Assembly: GCF_008033445.1 (NCBI RefSeq)
Contig: NZ_VNKO01000019.1
Location: forward strand, 1 to 54,190
DNA: 54,190 bases
Reading direction: 5' to 3'
Source of the DNA: Vulcaniibacterium gelatinicum
GTDB lineage: Bacteria; Pseudomonadota; Gammaproteobacteria; Xanthomonadales; Xanthomonadaceae
The notes under the pieces are model-generated. The model saw only the letters and a list, made by a program, of their open reading frames with translations, had not been told where the DNA came from and did not search any database. Shown here piece after piece: positions 17,982-27,929 of the stretch; within the stretch, counting starts at the first letter, position 1; each line of letters starts with the position of its first letter. Position numbers and translations under genes: made by a program.

Positions 17982-19190
17982 CTAAACGGCCTCGAAGATC
18001 CCCGCCGCGCCCATGCCGGTGCCGATGCACATGGTCACCATGCCGTACTTTTTCCGGTGACGGCGCAGGCCATGGACGACCGTGGCGGTGCGCACCGCGC
18101 CGGTGGCGCCGAGCGGGTGGCCGAGCGCGATCGCGCCGCCGAGCGGGTTGACCTTGTCCGGATCCAGACCGCTGTCGCGGATCACCGCCAGCGCCTGCGC
18201 GGCGAAGGCCTCGTTCAGTTCGATCCAGTCGAGCTGGTCCTTCGCCAGGCCCGCCAGCGCGAGCGCCTTCGGGATCGCCGCGATCGGGCCGATGCCCATC
18301 ACTTCCGGCCGCACGCCGGCCACGGCGAAGCTGACGAAGCGGGCGAGGGGCGTCAGGCCGTATTCCTTGACCGCGCGCTCGGAGGCCAGCAGCACCGCCG
18401 CCGCGCCGTCGCTCATCTGCGAGGAGTTGCCGGCGGTGACGGTGCCGCCGAACTGCCCGTTGCGGAACACCGGCTTGAGCTTGGCCAGCGCCTCCATCGA
18501 GGTGTCGGCGCGCGGGCCCTCGTCCGTTTCGACCACGGCCTTCTTCATCCGCACCGTGTTGCCGGCCAGATCGGGGATGCGGGCGACGACCTCATAGGGC
18601 GTGATCTCATCGCGGAACTCGCCGCCGGCGATGGCGGCGACCGCCTTGCGGTGCGAGGCGTAGGCGAACGCGTCCTGGTCCTCGCGCGAGACCTTCCATT
18701 CCTCCGCCACCTTCTCGGCAGTGATGCCCATGCCGTAGGCGATGGCGACGTTCTCGTCGCGGGCGAACACCTGCGGGCTGAGCGCGACCTTGTTGCCCAT
18801 CATCGGCACCATGGACATGGACTCGGTGCCGCCGGCCAGCACCAGGTCGGCCTCGCCCAGGCGGATGCGGTCGGCGGCGAGCGCCACCGCCTGCAGGCCG
18901 GAGGAACAGAAACGGTTGATGGTCTGCGCCGCGACCGTGTTCGGCAGGCCGGCGAGCAGCACGCCGATGCGGGCCACATTCATGCCCTGTTCGCCCTCCG
19001 GCATGGCGCAGCCGACGATCGCGTCCTCGATCCGCGCCGGATCCACTCCCGGCGCCTGCGCCAGCACGGCGCGGAACACGTGGGCCAGCATCTCGTCGGG
19101 GCGGGTGTTGCGGAACACGCCGCGCGGCGCCTTGCCGACCGGGGTGCGGGTGGCGGCGACGATGTAGGCGTCCTGGACTTGTCTGGTCAT
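17982..19190 (-). CDS. fadA: Acetyl-CoA C-acyltransferase (beta-oxidation thiolase)
   Basis: A 402-residue thiolase catalysing the last step of beta-oxidation, release of acetyl-CoA from 3-ketoacyl-CoA. The acyl-accepting Cys95 is in NRFCSSGLQA, the histidine in GGAIALGHPLGATGA, and the second catalytic Cys in CIGTGMGAAGIF. It starts one base after the fadN stop, so the two subunits are co-translated. The gene ends ten bases from a CACGGAT repeat. Confidence 0.95.
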   Translation of the reverse strand: MTRQVQDAYIVAATRTPVGKAPRGVFRNTRPDEMLAHVFRAVLAQAPGVDPARIEDAIVGCAMPEGEQGMNVARIGVLLAGLPNTVAAQTINRFCSSGLQAVALAADRIRLGEADLVLAGGTESMSMVPMMGNKVALSPQVFARDENVAIAYGMGITAEKVAEEWKVSREDQDAFAYASHRKAVAAIAGGEFRDEITPYEVVARIPDLAGNTVRMKKAVVETDEGPRADTSMEALAKLKPVFRNGQFGGTVTAGNSSQMSDGAAAVLLASERAVKEYGLTPLARFVSFAVAGVRPEVMGIGPIAAIPKALALAGLAKDQLDWIELNEAFAAQALAVIRDSGLDPDKVNPLGGAIALGHPLGATGAVRTATVVHGLRRHRKKYGMVTMCIGTGMGAAGIFEAV

Positions 19191-19191
19191 G

Positions 19192-21564
19192 TCAGTTCCT
19201 CAGCGGCTTGCCGGTCTTGAGCATGTGCGCGATGCGTTCCTGGGTCTTGGGCATCTGCGCCAGGGCGACGAAGTGCTCGCGCTCCAGCCGCAGCAGCCAG
19301 TCCTCGTCCACCAGTGCGCCGCGGTCCACCTCGCCGCCGCACAGCACGGTGGCGATGCGCAGGGCGATCTCGTGGTCGTGCTCGGAGATGAAGCGGCCCT
19401 CGAGCATGTTGACCAGCATCATGCGGAAGGTGGCGATGCCGACGTCGCCCGCCACCGGGATCCGGCGCGCGGGCAGGGGCGGGCGATAGCCGCTCTCCGC
19501 CATCGCCAGCGCCTGCTGCCGGGCGATGTGCAGCAGTTCGTGGGCGTGGAAGGCGACCACGTCGCCGCCGCGCAGCAGGCCGAGCTCCCTGGCCTCGAAC
19601 GCGGAGCCCGAGACCTTGGCCATGGCCACGGTTTCGAACACGGGCCTGAGCTGCGCGAACACGTCGCCGCCGGGGCCGGCCGCCTGCGCCGCGCGCAGGG
19701 CCAGCTCCTTCAGGCCGCCGCCCGCGGGCAGCAGGCCCACGCCGGCCTCGACCAGGCCGACATAGCTCTCCAGGTGCGCGACGGTGCGCGCGGCGTGCAT
19801 CTGGAACTCGCAGCCGCCGCCCAGGGCCAGCCCGCGCACCGCCGCGACCACCGGCACCAGCGCGTACTTCAGCCGCTGGCTGGTGGCCTGGAAGTCGGCC
19901 ACCATCTTCGTGAAGCCGGCGATGTCGCCGGCCTGGAGCAGGCCGAGCGCGCCGGCCAGGTCGGCGCCGGCGGAGAAGGGCTCCTTCGGCTGCCACAGCA
20001 CCATCGCGCGGAAGTCGCGCTCGGCGATCCCCACCGCCAGCTGCAGGCCGGCCAGCACCTGGTCGTTGACCGTGTGCATCTTGGTCTTGAACGAGGCCAC
20101 CAGCACGCCGTCGCCGTCGTGCCAGGCGCGCAAGGCCTCGTTCTCGAACACCGTCTCGCCCGGCGCGGGGCGTTCGCCGAGCACCGGGTCGGGGAAGCGC
20201 TGGCGCCGGTACACCGGGTTGGACGAGCGCGGGATGTCGGCGCTGCGCGCCGGGCTGAAGCTGCCCCGGGCGCCGTGCACGCCGTCGCGGCCGTCGAACA
20301 CCCAGTCCGGCAGCGGCGCCTGGCTCATCGCCTTGCCGGCGACGATGTCCTCGGCGATCCAGCCGGCCACCTGTTTCCAGCCCGCGGCCTGCCAGGTCTC
20401 GAACGGTCCCTGCGACCAGCCATAGCCCCAGCGCATGGCCAGATCCACGTCGCGCGCGGTGTCGGCAATGTCGGCGAGGTGGAAGGCGGCGTAGTGGAAC
20501 GTGTCGCGGAACGCCGCCCACAGGAACTGCGCCTGCGGATGGCTGCTCGCGCGCAACGCGGCGAACTTCTTCGCCGGATCCCGCTCCTTGAGGATGGCGC
20601 CGACTTCAGGATCGAGGTCGCCCGCACTGGGTCGGTAGTCCTGCGCCTGCAGGTCGAGGACCAGGATGTCCTTGCCGCGCTTGGTGTACACGCCGGCGCC
20701 GCTCTTCTGGCCGAGCGCGCCCTTCTCGATCAGTGCCGCCAGCCACTTCGGCGCCTGGAAGTAGCGGTGCCAGGGATCCTGGGGCAGGGTGTCGGCCATG
20801 GTCCGGATCACGTGCGCCATGGTGTCCAGGCCGACCACGTCCGCGGTGCGGTAGGTGGCGGACTTCGGCCGGCCGATCGCCGGCCCGGTCAGTGCGTCCA
20901 CGGTGTCGAAGCCCAGCCCGAGCTGCGCGGTGTGGTGCATCGCGGCCAGCATCGAGAACACGCCGATGCGGTTGCCGATGAAGTTCGGCGTGTCCTTGGC
21001 ATAGACCACGCCCTTGCCGAGCTGGGTGGTGAGGAAGGTCTCCAGCCCCTCGAGCACCGCCGGGTCGGTGGCGCGGGCCGGGATCAGCTCGGCCAGGTGC
21101 ATGTAGCGCGGCGGGTTGAAGAAGTGCACGCCGCAGAACCGTGCCCGCAGCGTTTCCGGCAGGACGTCGGCGAGGGCGTTGATCCCCAGGCCCGAGGTGT
21201 TGCTGGCCAGCACCGCATGCGGGGCGATGTACGGGGCCACCTTGCGGTACAGGTCCTGCTTCCAGTCCATGCGCTCGGCGATCGCCTCGATGACGAGGTC
21301 GCACCCGCGCAGCAGCTCCAGCCCGGTCTCGTAGTTGGCCGGCGTGATCGCCTCGGCCAGCGCCTTGCCCGCCAGCGGGGCAGGGCTGAGCTTGCCCAGG
21401 TTGGCGATCGCCTTGAGCACGATCCCGTTCGGGTCGCCGTCCTTCGCCGGCAGGTCGAACAGCACCGTGTCCACCCCGGCATTGGTGAGGTGCGCCGCGA
21501 TCTGCGCCCCCATCACCCCCGCCCCGAGCACCGCGGCGCGCCGTATCAGCAGTTTGTCTGGCAT
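19192..21564 (-). CDS. fadN: 3-hydroxyacyl-CoA dehydrogenase/enoyl-CoA hydratase (FadN-like order)
   Basis: A 790-residue multifunctional beta-oxidation protein. The dehydrogenase comes first: the NAD motif is AAVLGAGVMGAQIAAHL (about residues 10-26) and the catalytic His-Glu pair lies around FCGVHFFNPPRYMHLAE and beyond. The enoyl-CoA hydratase domain is C-terminal (AGADLAGALG, ALGGGCEFQMHA, about residues 480-700). This order is opposite to E. coli FadB and matches Bacillus FadN. AAGGAG stands nine bases before the ATG. The promoter region has the palindromic A/T run GAAAAAGCGTTTTTT and a CACGGAT repeat. A TetR-type gene lies upstream on the same strand. Confidence 0.93.
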   Translation of the reverse strand: MPDKLLIRRAAVLGAGVMGAQIAAHLTNAGVDTVLFDLPAKDGDPNGIVLKAIANLGKLSPAPLAGKALAEAITPANYETGLELLRGCDLVIEAIAERMDWKQDLYRKVAPYIAPHAVLASNTSGLGINALADVLPETLRARFCGVHFFNPPRYMHLAELIPARATDPAVLEGLETFLTTQLGKGVVYAKDTPNFIGNRIGVFSMLAAMHHTAQLGLGFDTVDALTGPAIGRPKSATYRTADVVGLDTMAHVIRTMADTLPQDPWHRYFQAPKWLAALIEKGALGQKSGAGVYTKRGKDILVLDLQAQDYRPSAGDLDPEVGAILKERDPAKKFAALRASSHPQAQFLWAAFRDTFHYAAFHLADIADTARDVDLAMRWGYGWSQGPFETWQAAGWKQVAGWIAEDIVAGKAMSQAPLPDWVFDGRDGVHGARGSFSPARSADIPRSSNPVYRRQRFPDPVLGERPAPGETVFENEALRAWHDGDGVLVASFKTKMHTVNDQVLAGLQLAVGIAERDFRAMVLWQPKEPFSAGADLAGALGLLQAGDIAGFTKMVADFQATSQRLKYALVPVVAAVRGLALGGGCEFQMHAARTVAHLESYVGLVEAGVGLLPAGGGLKELALRAAQAAGPGGDVFAQLRPVFETVAMAKVSGSAFEARELGLLRGGDVVAFHAHELLHIARQQALAMAESGYRPPLPARRIPVAGDVGIATFRMMLVNMLEGRFISEHDHEIALRIATVLCGGEVDRGALVDEDWLLRLEREHFVALAQMPKTQERIAHMLKTGKPLRN

Positions 21565-21594
21565 GTGTCGTAACTCCTTGAAAAAGCGTTTTTT

Positions 21595-21737
21595 GCCGCG
21601 GATTTACACGGATGGACACGGATGGAGCAGGCAGGAGGGAAAGGAACGGCTCCTGTGCAGCCAAACCAGGTGAAATTTGATGATTAAATTTATGTTTTTA
21701 AAAGATTTATCCGTGTTTATCCGTGCTAATCCGTGGC
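21595..21737. repeat. CACGGAT interrupted inverted repeat, copy 2
   Basis: Left-arm heptamers are at 21597 (CGCGGAT), 21607 and 21617; right-arm ATCCGTG copies are at 21709, 21719 and 21729, all at a 10-base period. The 80-base spacer has a strikingly AT-rich right half (around 21671-21710), unlike anything else nearby. It lies between the TetR-type gene and fadN, so with copy 1 it encloses the fadN-fadA operon. Confidence 0.85.
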
Positions 21738-21741
21738 TGAT

Positions 21742-22359
21742 TCAGCTCTTGAACCCCGCCGCCGCGAACCGGATCAGCTCGCGCGCGGCGCGGGCGCGGT
21801 GGGTGGCCTCGCTGACGCCGGCGGGGCGCTTGATCAGGCCGAAATCGGCCATCGCATAGGTCAGCGCCCCGGCCAGGAAGTCCAGGCGCCAGTACAGCTG
21901 CTCCTTGCTCAGCTCCGGCACGCAGCCGGCGATCGCACGGGCGAACTCGCGCAGCACGTGGCCGTACTGGTCGGAGAGGAACTTGCGCAGGCTGTCGTTC
22001 TTCTCGGCGTAGGCACGGGCGATCACGCGGATGAAGGCGCCGCCGCCGTGGCGGTCCTGGGCCATCGCCAGGGCCGGCTCGACGAACGCGGCCAGGATCG
22101 GCTCCAGCTCGCCGGGGTGCTCCTCCAGGGCCGTGCGCAGGGCCTGCAGCCGCTGCGCGCTCATCTCGTCCATGCGCCGGCGGAAGACCTCGTTGACCAG
22201 GTTTTCCTTGCTGCCGAAGTGGTAGTTCACCGCGGCCAGGTTGACGTCGGCGCGGCTGGTCACCTGGCGCAGGGAGGTGCCGGCGAAGCCGTACTGGGCG
22301 AACAGCTCCTCGGCGGCGCCGAGGATGCGGTCCTTGGTGGAGAAGTGGGTGGAGGCCAC
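21742..22359 (-). CDS. TetR-family regulator, PsrA/CerR-like, probable fatty-acid oxidation repressor
   Basis: A 205-residue regulator. The helix-turn-helix is TSLRQVTSRADVNLAAVNYHFG (about residues 28-49, written here as its key span), and the NLAAVNYHFGSKENL form is typical of the PsrA/FadR-like TetR branch. The C-terminal domain holds YWRLDFLAGALTYAMADF. The start is GTG at 22359. It lies on the same strand upstream of fadN-fadA, and PsrA-like proteins repress fatty-acid genes until bound by long-chain ligands, so control of this operon is likely but inferred. Its own upstream region has an inverted repeat. Confidence 0.85.
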   Translation of the reverse strand: MASTHFSTKDRILGAAEELFAQYGFAGTSLRQVTSRADVNLAAVNYHFGSKENLVNEVFRRRMDEMSAQRLQALRTALEEHPGELEPILAAFVEPALAMAQDRHGGGAFIRVIARAYAEKNDSLRKFLSDQYGHVLREFARAIAGCVPELSKEQLYWRLDFLAGALTYAMADFGLIKRPAGVSEATHRARAARELIRFAAAGFKS

Positions 22360-22360
22360 G

Positions 22361-22395
22361 CTCGAACGACCTTTTCAATCAAACGACCGTTCGAG
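22361..22395. promoter_or_regulatory. Operator-like inverted repeat upstream of the PsrA-like gene
   Basis: CTCGAACG (22361-22368) is the exact reverse complement of CGTTCGAG (22388-22395). Within it AACGACC occurs twice as a direct repeat, and ACGACCGTTCG matches the core box near the first TetR gene (4965-4975). It is placed immediately before the GTG start, fitting autorepression. Confidence 0.55.
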
Positions 22396-22490
22396 TGTGG
22401 GCCCGGGCGGCACGGCCGTCAACCGGCCCGGGCGGAAGGCCGTGGAAGCGGCCCGGCCGATCCGTTAGAATTTCCGCAGCCATATCGGCT

Positions 22491-22520
22491 AAACCCGCGT
22501 CCGCACGCGGGTTTTTCTGT
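22491..22520 (+). terminator. Intrinsic terminator upstream of ndk (possible attenuator)
   Basis: AAACCCGCGT (22491-22500) pairs with ACGCGGGTTT (22505-22514) around CCGC and is followed by TTCTGTT. It comes straight after a small hairpin (AGCC/GGCT, 22478-22490) and after a possible -10 TAGAAT (22466-22471). No coding gene on the plus strand lies upstream to be terminated. Confidence 0.65.
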
Positions 22521-22578
22521 TATCTTCGGGCCCGGATCCCCAGACGTTCCGCGGCCCTCCTGACCGGAGAAGATCCCC

Positions 22579-23003
22579 ATGGCGCTGGAGCGCACTTTGT
22601 CCATCATCAAGCCCGATGCCGTCGCCAAGAACGTCATCGGCGAGATCTATTCGCGTTTCGAGAAGGCCGGCCTGAAGATCGTGGCCGCCAAGATGCTGCA
22701 GCTGTCGCAGCAGGAAGCCGAGGGCTTCTACGCCGTGCACCGCGAGCGTCCGTTCTTCAAGGCGCTGGTCGAGTTCATGACCTCGGGCCCGGTGATGGTG
22801 CAGGTGCTCGAGGGCGAGGACGCGGTGAAGAAGAACCGCGAGCTGATGGGCGCCACCAACCCGAAGGAAGCCGCGCCGGGCACGATCCGCGCCGACTTCG
22901 CCCAGTCCATTGACGCCAACGCCGTGCACGGCTCGGACTCGCTGGAGAACGCGGCGATCGAGATCGCCTACTTCTTCGCCACCACCGAGCTCCACCCCCG
23001 CTG

Positions 23004-23004
<1 letters not shown>
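22579..23004 (+). CDS. ndk: Nucleoside diphosphate kinase
   Basis: A 141-residue enzyme that balances NTP pools by phosphate transfer. The phospho-accepting His117 is in [12 protein letters not shown], and the N-terminus [17 protein letters not shown] is standard. GGAGA precedes the ATG. The stop overlaps the rlmN start (TGATG). A hairpin terminator in the leader may limit expression. Confidence 0.97.
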
Positions 23005-24237
<1,233 letters not shown>

Positions 24238-24248
<11 letters not shown>

Positions 24249-25053
24249 GGCGCTCGCGCTGCTGCTGCTCGCGACGCTCCTCGTCGGCGCCTGCTCGCGC
24301 CTGACCTTCGTCCGTCCGGATCCGGGGCGAGACAGCTTCCGCCAGGTCGCCCCCGACGTCACCGTGCGCGAGAGCCGCGACGCGGAGCGGCGCGTGTCGG
24401 CGCGCAATCGGTTGTTGCTGGCGCAGCGCGATCTGGCTGGCGGCGACTTGGCAAAGGCCGAGGCCTCGGCGCGGCAGGCCCTGCGCCTGGATCCGACATC
24501 TGCCGATGCCCACACGCTGCTGGCGGTGATCGCCGAGCGCCGGGGTCAGGCGGGGCGGGCAGGCGAGCACTACCGGGCTGCCGCCGATCTGACCCCGCGG
24601 CAGGGAGCGGTGCTCAACAACTACGGTGCCTGGCTCTGCGCGCAGGGGCGGGCGGCGGAGTCCCTGGACTGGTTCGACCGTGCGCTCGCCGATCCGGCCT
24701 ATCCCACGCCCGCTGCCGCGCTGGCCAATTCCGGCGCCTGCGCCCTCACCGCCGGCGATCCGGCACGGGCCGAACGACACTTGCGTGCCGCGATCGGGCT
24801 GGATCCGGAGAACCCGGTCGCGCTGGCGGCGCTGGCCCGCATGGCCTATGACGCCGGGCGCTACCTCGAGGCCCGTGCCTTCTCGCAGCGGCGCCTGGCC
24901 GCTGCACCGGCCGACGCCGAGACGCTAGTACTTGCGTCACAAATCGAGCAAAAACTCGGCGACATGGCGGCGGCGGCCGGTTATGTTCGGCGGCTCAGGG
25001 AGGAGTTCCCGGGCACGGTGCCCGCGAATCCGGGGGACAGCAGGCAGCAATGA
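24238..25053 (+). CDS. pilW: Type IV pilus biogenesis/stability lipoprotein PilW (PilF)
   Basis: A 271-residue lipoprotein. The signal peptide ends in the lipobox LVGAC (Cys19), and the rest is a run of TPR motifs (for example [20 protein letters not shown] and PTAYP-like loops between helices). PilW/PilF guides the PilQ secretin into the outer membrane. The position between rlmN and rodZ matches other gammaproteobacteria. The stop overlaps the rodZ start (ATGA). Confidence 0.9.
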
Positions 25054-25874
25054 GCTACGCGAACCAAGGCATGGCCGAAGGGGATCGTGGTTGCGGCCCC
25101 CGTCTGCGCAAGGCGCGCGAAGCGGCGGGGCTGACCCAGCACGACGTCGCCGTGCGGCTGAAGGTGCCGGTGCACGTGGTGGAGGCGCTGGAGCGCGAGG
25201 ACTGGTCCCGACTGGGCGCCCCGATCTTCGTGCGCGGCCAGTTGCGCAGCTATTCGCGTCTGCTGGGCCTGGCCACCTCGGCGACGCTGGAGGCGGCCAG
25301 GATCGGGCCGGTCGAGCCGCCCGTGCTGGTCAGCCATACCCATACGCCGCGCTTGCAGCGGCTCTGGGAACAGGGCTCGCGCCGGCTGGTGTACATCCTG
25401 CTCACTGCCGCCATCGCGGTGCCGGTGTGGCTGGCCACCCGGCCGCATCTGGGTGGCAGCGACGGCGTGCGCGTGCAGCCGCTGGACGTGCTGCCGCCGG
25501 CGGCGGCACCTGCACTCGGTCAGCACCCTGCGGAAGAAGCGGCCGCACCGTTGCCGGAGACCGTGATCGCCTCGATCGCGCCGGTGGATCCGCGATTTGC
25601 GCCGATGCCTGCTCCGGCCTTGTCGCTGCGCTTCCACGGCGAGAGCTGGTTCCAAGCGACCGGCACCGACGGGAGCGTCCTCGAGCAGGCGCTGCTCTCC
25701 GCCGGGGATACGCGCCAGTACGCCGCCGGCGAAGTCGCCCGCATCGTGCTCGGCAATGCTGCCGTGGTGACGGTGCAATCCGGCGGCCGTACTGCCGACC
25801 TCGACCCCTACCGGCGCGCGAACGTCGCGCGCTTTACGGTATCCTCTGACGGCTCCCTCGCGCCGGCCGACTGA
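25050..25874 (+). CDS. rodZ: RodZ-like cell-shape protein (XRE domain plus DUF4115)
   Basis: A 274-residue inner-membrane protein. A cytoplasmic Cro-type helix-turn-helix (about residues 15-75: LRKAREAAGLTQHDVAVRLK) precedes one membrane helix (about 110-128, LVYILLTAAIAVPVWLA) and a periplasmic C-terminal domain with FHGESWFQATGTDGSVL. RodZ links MreB to the wall-synthesis machinery. Starts inside the pilW stop. In E. coli ispG would follow; here a 189-base GC-rich gap follows. Confidence 0.92.
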   Translation: MSYANQGMAEGDRGCGPRLRKAREAAGLTQHDVAVRLKVPVHVVEALEREDWSRLGAPIFVRGQLRSYSRLLGLATSATLEAARIGPVEPPVLVSHTHTPRLQRLWEQGSRRLVYILLTAAIAVPVWLATRPHLGGSDGVRVQPLDVLPPAAAPALGQHPAEEAAAPLPETVIASIAPVDPRFAPMPAPALSLRFHGESWFQATGTDGSVLEQALLSAGDTRQYAAGEVARIVLGNAAVVTVQSGGRTADLDPYRRANVARFTVSSDGSLAPAD

Positions 25875-26063
25875 CCGGCTGCTGCATCGTCGGGATTTGC
25901 AGCCGCCGGCCAGGGCCCGTGTCGCGGGCAGTCCCCACGCCATCCGGCCGTCACCGCCCGTTCGCGGTACGGCGGCGCCCCGAGCGACCGCCTCCGGCGT
26001 CTGCCCGGCGCACGGGGCGCGGGCGCATTCCGGTCCACCACTTCGAGGCGACACGACATCGGC

Positions 26064-26705
26064 ATGGCGATAGAGCATCCGCTCGACGAGCACGAACAAA
26101 GCGAACGCGTTCGCGACTGGTTGCGGCGCAATGGCGCCGGGATCATCGGCGGCGTGATCCTGGGCCTGGCCTTGATCGGCGGCTGGCAATGGTGGCAACA
26201 GGAACGGGAGTCGCGCCGGCTGGAGGAAGCCGAGCGTTACGACCAGGCCGTGCGCGCCCTCGAAGGCACGCCGGATCTCGCCAAGGCCAAGGCGGCAGTC
26301 GAGGCCCTGGCGCCCGAAAGCGTCCAGGCTGCGCTGGCCCGACTGCAACTCGCGAAGGCGCAGGTGGACGCCGCCAAGCGTGACGAGGCCATCGCCACCC
26401 TGCGCGCGATCCGTACCGACAACCCGGCGCTGGCCGCGATCGTGCAGGTGCGGCTCGCCCGCCTGCTGGTGGATGCGGGCAAGGCCGAGGAAGCGCTCGA
26501 GCTGCTCGATGCCGGCGCCGAAATGCCGGCCGCGCTCGAGGCCCGCGGCGATGCGTTCGCCGCCCTTGGTCGCAAGGACGAGGCGCGGAAGGCGTATGCC
26601 GATGCGCTCGCCAGGCTCGACGTCGCCGCGCCGCAGCGGCAGATCCTGGAACTGAAACTCATCGAGGCCGGCGGCACACCCGCCAGGAGCGAGGCGACCC
26701 CATGA
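26064..26705 (+). CDS. yfgM: YfgM-family ancillary translocon TPR protein
   Basis: A 213-residue protein with a short cytoplasmic N-terminus (HPLDEHEQSERVRDWLRRNG), one membrane helix (about 26-43) and a periplasmic TPR region. YfgM associates with SecYEG and periplasmic chaperones. The operon with bamB and der is conserved. The bamB start overlaps its stop (ATGA). The start is the ATG at 26064, with only a weak purine run before it. Confidence 0.9.
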   Translation: MAIEHPLDEHEQSERVRDWLRRNGAGIIGGVILGLALIGGWQWWQQERESRRLEEAERYDQAVRALEGTPDLAKAKAAVEALAPESVQAALARLQLAKAQVDAAKRDEAIATLRAIRTDNPALAAIVQVRLARLLVDAGKAEEALELLDAGAEMPAALEARGDAFAALGRKDEARKAYADALARLDVAAPQRQILELKLIEAGGTPARSEATP

Positions 26706-27898
26706 CCACAGCCCCCCTTTCCGGTTCGCCGTTCGTCCGTGTCGCCATCGCGCTGATGCTGGTGGCCATGCTTGGCGGTTGCGCCACGATCAAGGGTTGG
26801 TTCGATCGTGGTGACAAGGCCGGGAAACCGACCGAGCCGGCCGAACTCGCCGACTTCGAACCCGCGGCGAGTGTGATCCGACTCTGGTCCGCCTCGGCCG
26901 GCAAGGGCGAGAAGCGCATCGGGGCGCGTCAGGCGCCTGTGATTGCCGATGGCCGGGTGTACGCGGCGGCGATCGAGGGCGGGGTCCGCGCCTTCGACCT
27001 GCAGACCGGCGCCCTGGTGTGGCATCACGACACCGGGCTGCGCCTTTCGGGCGGGCCCGGGGCAGGTGAGGGGCTGGTCGTCGCCGGTGGCCTCGATGGC
27101 GATGTGCTCGCGCTCGATGCCACGACCGGCGCGGAGAAGTGGCGGGCGAAAGTGTCCAATGAGGTGATCGCGGCGCCGGTGGTCGGCGCGGGCATGGTGT
27201 TCGTGCGCAGCAATGACGGTCGTCTGACCGCCTTCGATGCCGCCACCGGCGAGCGCCGCTGGTTCTGGCAGCAGGACGTGCCGCCGCTGAGCGTGCGTGG
27301 CCACGCTTCGGTGGTGCTCGGGCCAGGCTACGTCTTCGTCGGCAACGACAACGGGACGGTGAGCGCCCTGGCGATGGCCGACGGCCGCCCGTTGTGGGAA
27401 CGCACGGTCGCCGAGCAGGAGGGGCGCAGCGAACTCGAGCGTATGGCCGACGTGGACGGCACGCCGGTGCTCGACGGCGCGACCCTGTACGCCACCAGCT
27501 ACAAACGCCAGACGGTGGCGATCGACGCCCCGACCGGCCGTCCGCTGTGGGCGAGCACCGAAGGTGGGCCCGGACGCCTGGGCAATGCCGCCGACCGCCT
27601 GATCGTCTCCGATGCCGGCGGCGCGGTGCTGGCCCTGGACAAGGCCACCGGCAGCGCGCTGTGGAAACAGGATGCGCTCGCCCGCCGCGACCTCAGTGCG
27701 CCGGCCGTGCACGGCGATTACGCCGTGGTCGGCGACTACGACGGCTACCTGCACTGGCTGCGCCTGGACACCGGCGCCTTTGCCGCCCGTGCCCGCGCCG
27801 GTCGTGCCCCCGTGCGCGGAACGCCGGCCGTCGCCGACGGCATCCTGGTGGTGCAGAACGTCGAAGGCGAGCTGACCGCGTTCCGTCTGGGCCAGTAA
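26702..27898 (+). CDS. bamB: Outer-membrane protein assembly factor BamB
   Basis: A 398-residue lipoprotein with lipobox LGGC at Cys27. The mature part is a PQQ-like beta-propeller whose blades repeat patterns such as [33 protein letters not shown] and [15 protein letters not shown]. BamB scaffolds the BamA complex that inserts outer-membrane barrels. The gene is complete and follows yfgM with an ATGA overlap. Confidence 0.96.
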   Translation: MTTAPLSGSPFVRVAIALMLVAMLGGCATIKGWFDRGDKAGKPTEPAELADFEPAASVIRLWSASAGKGEKRIGARQAPVIADGRVYAAAIEGGVRAFDLQTGALVWHHDTGLRLSGGPGAGEGLVVAGGLDGDVLALDATTGAEKWRAKVSNEVIAAPVVGAGMVFVRSNDGRLTAFDAATGERRWFWQQDVPPLSVRGHASVVLGPGYVFVGNDNGTVSALAMADGRPLWERTVAEQEGRSELERMADVDGTPVLDGATLYATSYKRQTVAIDAPTGRPLWASTEGGPGRLGNAADRLIVSDAGGAVLALDKATGSALWKQDALARRDLSAPAVHGDYAVVGDYDGYLHWLRLDTGAFAARARAGRAPVRGTPAVADGILVVQNVEGELTAFRLGQ

Positions 27899-27929
27899 CG
27901 GCCCGGACGAAGACGGAACAGCTGACCAC

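Noticed and set aside
25875-26063. Remnant of ispG between rodZ and yfgM
   Set aside because: No recognisable IspG motif or in-frame segment in any frame; only GC-rich non-coding sequence.
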